From JBGYPP01 sp041838515 (GTDB lineage: Bacteria > Bacillota > Clostridia > Lachnospirales > Lachnospiraceae): a DNA stretch of 8,597 nucleotides. Under the pieces are notes generated by a model. That model was not told the origin of the DNA. It saw only the letters and a program-made list of their open reading frames with translations, and ran no database searches. The stretch is from contig JBGYPP010000051.1 in NCBI GenBank assembly GCA_041838515.1, positions 1 through 8,597 on the forward strand. Reading direction: 5' to 3'. The stretch's first letter is position 1. The number at the start of each line of letters is the position of its first letter. The translations under genes were made by a program, and so were the position numbers. Positions 5,279-8,597 of this stretch are shown piece after piece.

Positions 5279-7246
5279 AGCAAAGGCCTCCTCATCCAGC
5301 ACAGGCACGCCCAGAGCCAGCGCCTTTTTATTTTTGGCCGAGGCGGAGGCGGCATCGTTGTTGATCAGCGCTGAGGTTTTTTGACTGACGGAGCCGGCCA
5401 CCTTGCCTCCCAAGGCCTCTATCCGGGCCTTTAAGCCTGCGCGCCCCCCCTCCATAGTGATGGATCCGGTGATGACAAAGGTCAGTCCGGCCAGGGGCCG
5501 CTCCCCCGCCTCCTGCCTGGGTATGCGCAGATGGGCCAGCAGGGCCTCCAGCCGCAGGACATTGGCCTCCTCTCGCCAGTACCGCGCTATGCCCCCGGCC
5601 AGCACGCCGCCTATGCCCTCTATCTGCAACAGCTCCTCCTCTCCGGCGCGGGCAAAGGCCAGCATATCCCCGCCAAAATATGCCGCCAGCTCTCCGGCCA
5701 GCGCCGGTCCTATGCCGGGCAGGCCCAGGGCGGACACCAATTTCTGCATACTGCAATCCCTGGCTTTTTCCAGGGCGTTGTGTATATTTTCGTAAGATCT
5801 CTCACCGAAACCCTCCATGGCCACTATGGCCTCCCTGTGGGCCTCCAGGGAGAACAGATCCGGCAAATCCCTCAAAAACCCCGCCTGTATCCACTTCTCC
5901 AGCGTGGCCTCGGACAAACCCTCTATACCCAGGCCGGAACGGCCGGCAAAGAGGACAAAGGCGCCCAGACCCTTGGCCGGACAGGCCTTGTTTGGGCAGC
6001 GCAGCAGGGCCACATCCCTATCCCTCTCCTCCACCACGGCAGTCCGGCAGACCGGGCAGAGGGCCGGCGGCTCCAATCCCCCGGATCGGGTCAGATTATC
6101 GGATACCTGGGGTATGATCTTGTTGGCCTTATACACCAGTATCCTATCCCCTATTCCCAGTTCCAGCGCCTGCGCCTGGCTGAGATTGTGCAGGGAGGCC
6201 CGGGATACCCGGGAACCGTCCAAATCCACCGGATCGAAAACAGCCACTGGATTGAGCAGGCCTGTGCGGCTGCAGCTCCACTCCACCTCCAGCAGCGTGG
6301 TTTCTACAGCCTCATCCTGCCACTTAAAGGCTATGGAATCACGGGGAAATTTGGCCGTCCTGCCCAGACTCTCCCCGTAGGCCACATCCTCCAGGGCCAG
6401 CACCAGCCCGTCTGTGGGCAGGGAATAGGACTCCACCCGGGCGGAGAAATCTTCCACTGCCGCCAGCAGATTCTCCCCGTCCACAGCCACGGATTCCACC
6501 ACAGCAAAACCCTGGGAGGCCAAAAAGGCCAACTGCTCTCCTTTGGATCCATAGCAGGGCAGATCCTGGGGTTCCACCAGGCCAAAAGCATAAAAAGCCA
6601 CCCGGCGGCCGGCGGTCACGCGGCTGTCCAGTTGGCGGACAGAGCCGCTGCAAAGATTGCGGGGATTTTTGTACAGCGCCTGGGTCTGGTCCAGCGCAGC
6701 ATTGACGGCAGCAAAATCCTCATAGGAAATGACCGCCTCCCCCCGCAGCACCAGTCTGCCCTTGAAAGAAATCTCCCTGGGCAGATTGACAAAGACCTGG
6801 GCATTGTGGGTGACCACTTCCCCCACTTGTCCATCCCCCCGGGTCAAAGCCTTTTCCAGCTTTCCCTCCCTATAATGCAATACCATGGTCAGGCCGTCCA
6901 GCTTCCAAGAGAGCTGGCCCTTTTGCCCGCCCAGCCAGGCGGCCAGCGCCTGCCTGTCCTTGGTCTTATCCAGGGACAGCATGGGCTTGCCATGGGCCTC
7001 CTTGGGCAACAGACTCCAGACGGCGTACTCCTCCCCCTCTTCCGGCGCCGCTCCCACTTGCAGGCTGGGTGAACCGGGCAGTATCAGACCCAGCTCCGCC
7101 TCCAGCGCCTGCAGTTCCTCATACAAGGCGTCATACTGCCTGTTGTCCATCAACTCCACATCCCGGCCGTAATACGCCCGAGAGGCCTCAGACAACCGGA
7201 GGCTTAGGCTTTCCAGTCGCTGCAGCTTGGCTTCACGCCCCTCCAT
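5261..7246 (-). CDS. ligA: NAD-dependent DNA ligase LigA
   Basis: This 661-aa enzyme seals nicks in duplex DNA during replication and repair, using NAD to form an enzyme-AMP intermediate. Domains in order: Ia, 1-60 (ASRAYYGRDVELMDNRQYD); adenylation, about 75-315 (KPMLSLDKT, KLDG with the AMP-accepting K115, RGEAV 168-172, NPRNLCSGSVRQLD, TDGLVL); OB fold, about 318-390 (SRTGLLNPVAVF, VSRASLHN, KANKIIPQ); Cys4 zinc finger C397, C400, C417, C422; helix-hairpin-helix domain, about 430-575; and C-terminal BRCT, 583-661. It is complete. Several motifs are the divergent form seen in Lachnospiraceae ligases, for example PRDSIAFKW where most LigA have PRWAIAYKF. ATG 7246 has AAAGGAG 7 nt upstream, within the last rluF codons; a possible 35-residue extension would only overlap rluF. 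The 4-nt gap after rluF suggests translational coupling. Confidence 0.97.
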   Translation of the reverse strand: MEGREAKLQRLESLSLRLSEASRAYYGRDVELMDNRQYDALYEELQALEAELGLILPGSPSLQVGAAPEEGEEYAVWSLLPKEAHGKPMLSLDKTKDRQALAAWLGGQKGQLSWKLDGLTMVLHYREGKLEKALTRGDGQVGEVVTHNAQVFVNLPREISFKGRLVLRGEAVISYEDFAAVNAALDQTQALYKNPRNLCSGSVRQLDSRVTAGRRVAFYAFGLVEPQDLPCYGSKGEQLAFLASQGFAVVESVAVDGENLLAAVEDFSARVESYSLPTDGLVLALEDVAYGESLGRTAKFPRDSIAFKWQDEAVETTLLEVEWSCSRTGLLNPVAVFDPVDLDGSRVSRASLHNLSQAQALELGIGDRILVYKANKIIPQVSDNLTRSGGLEPPALCPVCRTAVVEERDRDVALLRCPNKACPAKGLGAFVLFAGRSGLGIEGLSEATLEKWIQAGFLRDLPDLFSLEAHREAIVAMEGFGERSYENIHNALEKARDCSMQKLVSALGLPGIGPALAGELAAYFGGDMLAFARAGEEELLQIEGIGGVLAGGIARYWREEANVLRLEALLAHLRIPRQEAGERPLAGLTFVITGSITMEGGRAGLKARIEALGGKVAGSVSQKTSALINNDAASASAKNKKALALGVPVLDEEAFAAAYLP

Positions 7247-7250
7247 GCGC

Positions 7251-8597
7251 CTACTCCTTTCTATCCAAGCCGGCCAGCGCATACAATTGGGCCAGCTCCT
7301 CTTTCTCCACCTTGCGCCAATGACCAGGCAGCATATTGCCCAAATGCACATTCATCACCCGGATGCGGCGCAGCTGCTCCACCCTGTATCCCAGCGCCTT
7401 GCACATACGGCGGATCTGCCGGTTCAATCCCTGGGTCAGCACTATGCGCATACGGCGCTGGCCTATGGCCTCCACCTGGCAGGGCCGGGTAGTCTGGCCC
7501 AGCTCCTCCAGATATACGCCCTGGGAAAGGCGGCGGAGAAAATCCGCCTCCAGGGCCTTGTTCACATCCACTATGTACTCTTTCTCGTGGGCCTGCGCCC
7601 CCCGCATCATGGCATCAATCAGATCGCCGTCATTGGTCATCAGCAACAGGCCCTCCGAGTCCTTGTCCAGGCGGCCCGCATAGGTCAGTGGCGTGGGAAA
7701 ATCGATAAAATCCCCCACCAGAGGCTCTCCGGTCTCAGAATGGCGGGAGCAGACCACGCCCTGGGGCTTGTAAAAAGCCAAAACGGATTTTTTGACCTGC
7801 CCCCAGATCTCCACCCCCTTGACCATCACCTGGTCTGTGGGCAGCACCCTCTGCCCCTCCCGTGCCGGCTGGCCGTTGACCATGACCAGACCCTGGCTTA
7901 TCCAGGCATCCGCCTCCCGGCGGGAGGCCACACCCATCTGGGAGAGGTATTTGTTCAGCCTTATGCCGTCCTGCCCCTCCCGTGCCTGGCTGCGCTGCCT
8001 ATCCTCCCGCAGCTGCCGCTGACGCCTCTCCAAGGCCTCCCTGTCCACCAGAGGCACAAATTGCATACGCTTCTCCTCAGGTGCAAGGGCCGGAGCAGCT
8101 CTGTGGCGGGAGAGATGGGTGTCCCGGCCGGATCCGCCGGCGGGGTGAGGACGATGGGGGTACCCGCCTCCGTCGTGACTGTGGCCATCCCCGGGACGGT
8201 AAGGCCGCTTCCCCCCCCATCCATTCCTTTCCCCTCCAAATTCTGCCTTTCTCCCACCCAAACCAGCTTTTTCTCCAGATAATTTAGGTTTATTCTTGGA
8301 ATATCCAGAATTTTTCTTTGAATATTCAGTATTGTTCTTCGAATGACCAGATTGGTCTTTTACAAATCCGGCCCCCTCTTCTGCATATCTAAGCCGTTCT
8401 TTTGTATACCCGCCCCGCTCATTAGCATACCCGGGCTGTTCTTTTGTATATCTAGGTATATCCTCGGCATATCCTTGCCGGCCTTTAGTATAGCCAGGCT
8501 TTTCCTCTGCATATCCTTGCCGTTCCTTTGCATACCCGCCCCGCTCATTAGCATACCCAGGCCGTTCTTTTGTATATCTAGGTATATCCTCGGCATA
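7251..8597 (-). CDS. rluF: 23S rRNA pseudouridine synthase, RluF type, with long heptad-repeat N-terminal extension (5' end outside window)
   Basis: The catalytic part (271 aa from M at 8066) isomerises uridine to pseudouridine in 23S rRNA. It has an S4 RNA-binding domain (GIRLNKYLSQMGVASRREAD through NGQ...VMVKG), the catalytic loop YAGRLDKDSEGLLL with D134, and GLNRQIRRMCKALGYRV near the C-terminus. RLDKDSEG favours RluF over RluB or RsuA. Upstream of M8066 the same frame stays open for 177 more codons to the window edge, with no stop and no ATG or GTG. It encodes heptads such as YAEDIPR, YTKERPG, YANERGG, YAKERQG and YSKKNSG, fading into a Gly/Arg/His-rich stretch. The first possible start in this part is a TTG (8261), so a long form must begin outside the window. 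ATG 8066, with GAGGAG 6 nt upstream, would give a normal-length enzyme. I list the whole open frame because the repeats keep the rluF frame. The stop (7251) lies 4 nt before ligA. Confidence 0.85.
   Translation of the reverse strand, partial: YAEDIPRYTKERPGYANERGGYAKERQGYAEEKPGYTKGRQGYAEDIPRYTKEQPGYANERGGYTKERLRYAEEGAGFVKDQSGHSKNNTEYSKKNSGYSKNKPKLSGEKAGLGGRKAEFGGERNGWGGKRPYRPGDGHSHDGGGYPHRPHPAGGSGRDTHLSRHRAAPALAPEEKRMQFVPLVDREALERRQRQLREDRQRSQAREGQDGIRLNKYLSQMGVASRREADAWISQGLVMVNGQPAREGQRVLPTDQVMVKGVEIWGQVKKSVLAFYKPQGVVCSRHSETGEPLVGDFIDFPTPLTYAGRLDKDSEGLLLMTNDGDLIDAMMRGAQAHEKEYIVDVNKALEADFLRRLSQGVYLEELGQTTRPCQVEAIGQRRMRIVLTQGLNRQIRRMCKALGYRVEQLRRIRVMNVHLGNMLPGHWRKVEKEELAQLYALAGLDRKE
8073..8078 (-). 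promoter_or_regulatory. Strong ribosome binding site inside the rluF frame
   Basis: GAGGAG stands 6 nt before ATG 8066, which opens a 271-aa protein that begins shortly before the conserved S4 domain. This is as good as the other gene starts here. It may be the ancestral start, a second start for a short isoform, or chance, since it also encodes Glu-Glu-Lys in the long form. Confidence 0.5.
8199..8597 (-). repeat. 21-bp tandem repeat encoding about 19 heptapeptides
   Basis: Starting at 8597, every 21 bp encodes a heptad with an aromatic or hydrophobic first residue, in order Y Y Y Y Y Y Y Y Y Y Y F H Y Y L L F W. The usual form is Y-[A/T]-[K/E/N]-[E/D]-[R/K]-x-G. Repeats 1-11 (8597-8367) are close copies; 12-19 (8366-8199) are degenerate but keep the phase. 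A higher-order period of 126 bp (six heptads) is present: the block at 8597-8535 reappears at 8471-8409 with two base differences in 63. The array continues beyond the window edge. Confidence 0.92.

Noticed and set aside
3961..5364. Plus-strand ORF of 467 codons opposite the radical SAM gene
   Set aside because: It spans the radical SAM gene, its promoter and the end of ligA on the other strand, and shows no motif.
5531..7072. Plus-strand ORF of 513 codons opposite ligA
   Set aside because: It is antisense to a gene with complete LigA motifs. Its protein is Gln/Gly/His-rich without any family motif, as expected for a shadow frame in GC-rich DNA.
7247..7351. 35-codon N-terminal extension of LigA
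   Set aside because: It lies entirely within the rluF coding end in another frame, and the LigA family N-terminus fits ATG 7246 with its own AAAGGAG.
7227..8282. Plus-strand ORF of 351 codons opposite rluF
   Set aside because: It is a shadow of rluF with no recognisable domain and no convincing ribosome binding site.
8360..8596. Minus-strand ORF of 78 codons with repeats beginning MPRIYLDIQKN
   Set aside because: It is a second frame through the same 21-bp repeat. Because 21 is a multiple of three, an open frame stays open through the copies. The frame continuous with rluF is longer and runs into a conserved enzyme.
8346..8597. Repeat array considered as CRISPR
   Set aside because: The units are contiguous 21-bp coding heptads that drift gradually, with no unique spacers between identical repeats.

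Overview
The window looks like a chromosomal segment of a fairly GC-rich Clostridia member, probably Lachnospiraceae or a close relative. The main reason is the DNA ligase, whose motifs are of the divergent clostridial type (PRDSIAFKW, SRTGL and KANKIIPQ in place of the usual forms). An EF-P with a PGKGAAF loop, a NifS/NifU pair and strong AGGAGG ribosome binding sites fit this. The assignment is inferred from protein motifs remembered, not searched. Every gene I can support lies on the minus strand, so transcription runs from high to low coordinates. The many long plus-strand ORFs are shadows of these genes.

Reading in the direction of transcription: (1) 8597-7251 is an RluF-type 23S rRNA pseudouridine synthase. 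Its reading frame continues upstream, without a stop, through an extension of about 19 seven-residue repeats of the form Y-[A/T/S]-[K/E/N]-[E]-[R/K]-x-G and off the window edge. (2) ligA, 7246-5261, starts 4 nt after the rluF stop and is probably translationally coupled to it. (3) A radical SAM protein of unknown substrate, 5115-3952, has its own promoter with a palindrome placed exactly between -35 and -10. (4) efp, 3841-3284, has its own promoter and a strong terminator. (5) tRNA-Arg(CCG), 3144-3073, has a clear promoter. (6) A membrane-anchored protein with two SH3b domains, 2956-1712, ends in a strong terminator. (7) A nifS-nifU operon, 1377 to below 1, is preceded by a promoter and a long leader of about 235 nt. 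The leader carries inverted repeats that could be operators.

The housekeeping content is translation (EF-P, tRNA-Arg, rRNA modification), DNA replication/repair (LigA) and Fe-S cluster assembly (NifS supplies sulfur, NifU is the scaffold). The [4Fe-4S]-dependent radical SAM enzyme would be a client of that Fe-S machinery, but nothing shows a specific link.

The least ordinary part is the heptapeptide-repeat extension on RluF, with a 126-bp higher-order duplication and a well-formed internal start (ATG 8066) that would give a normal-sized enzyme. Next come the operator-like palindrome upstream of the radical SAM gene and the two related palindromes flanking the nifS leader. I found no mobile element, CRISPR array or phage gene.
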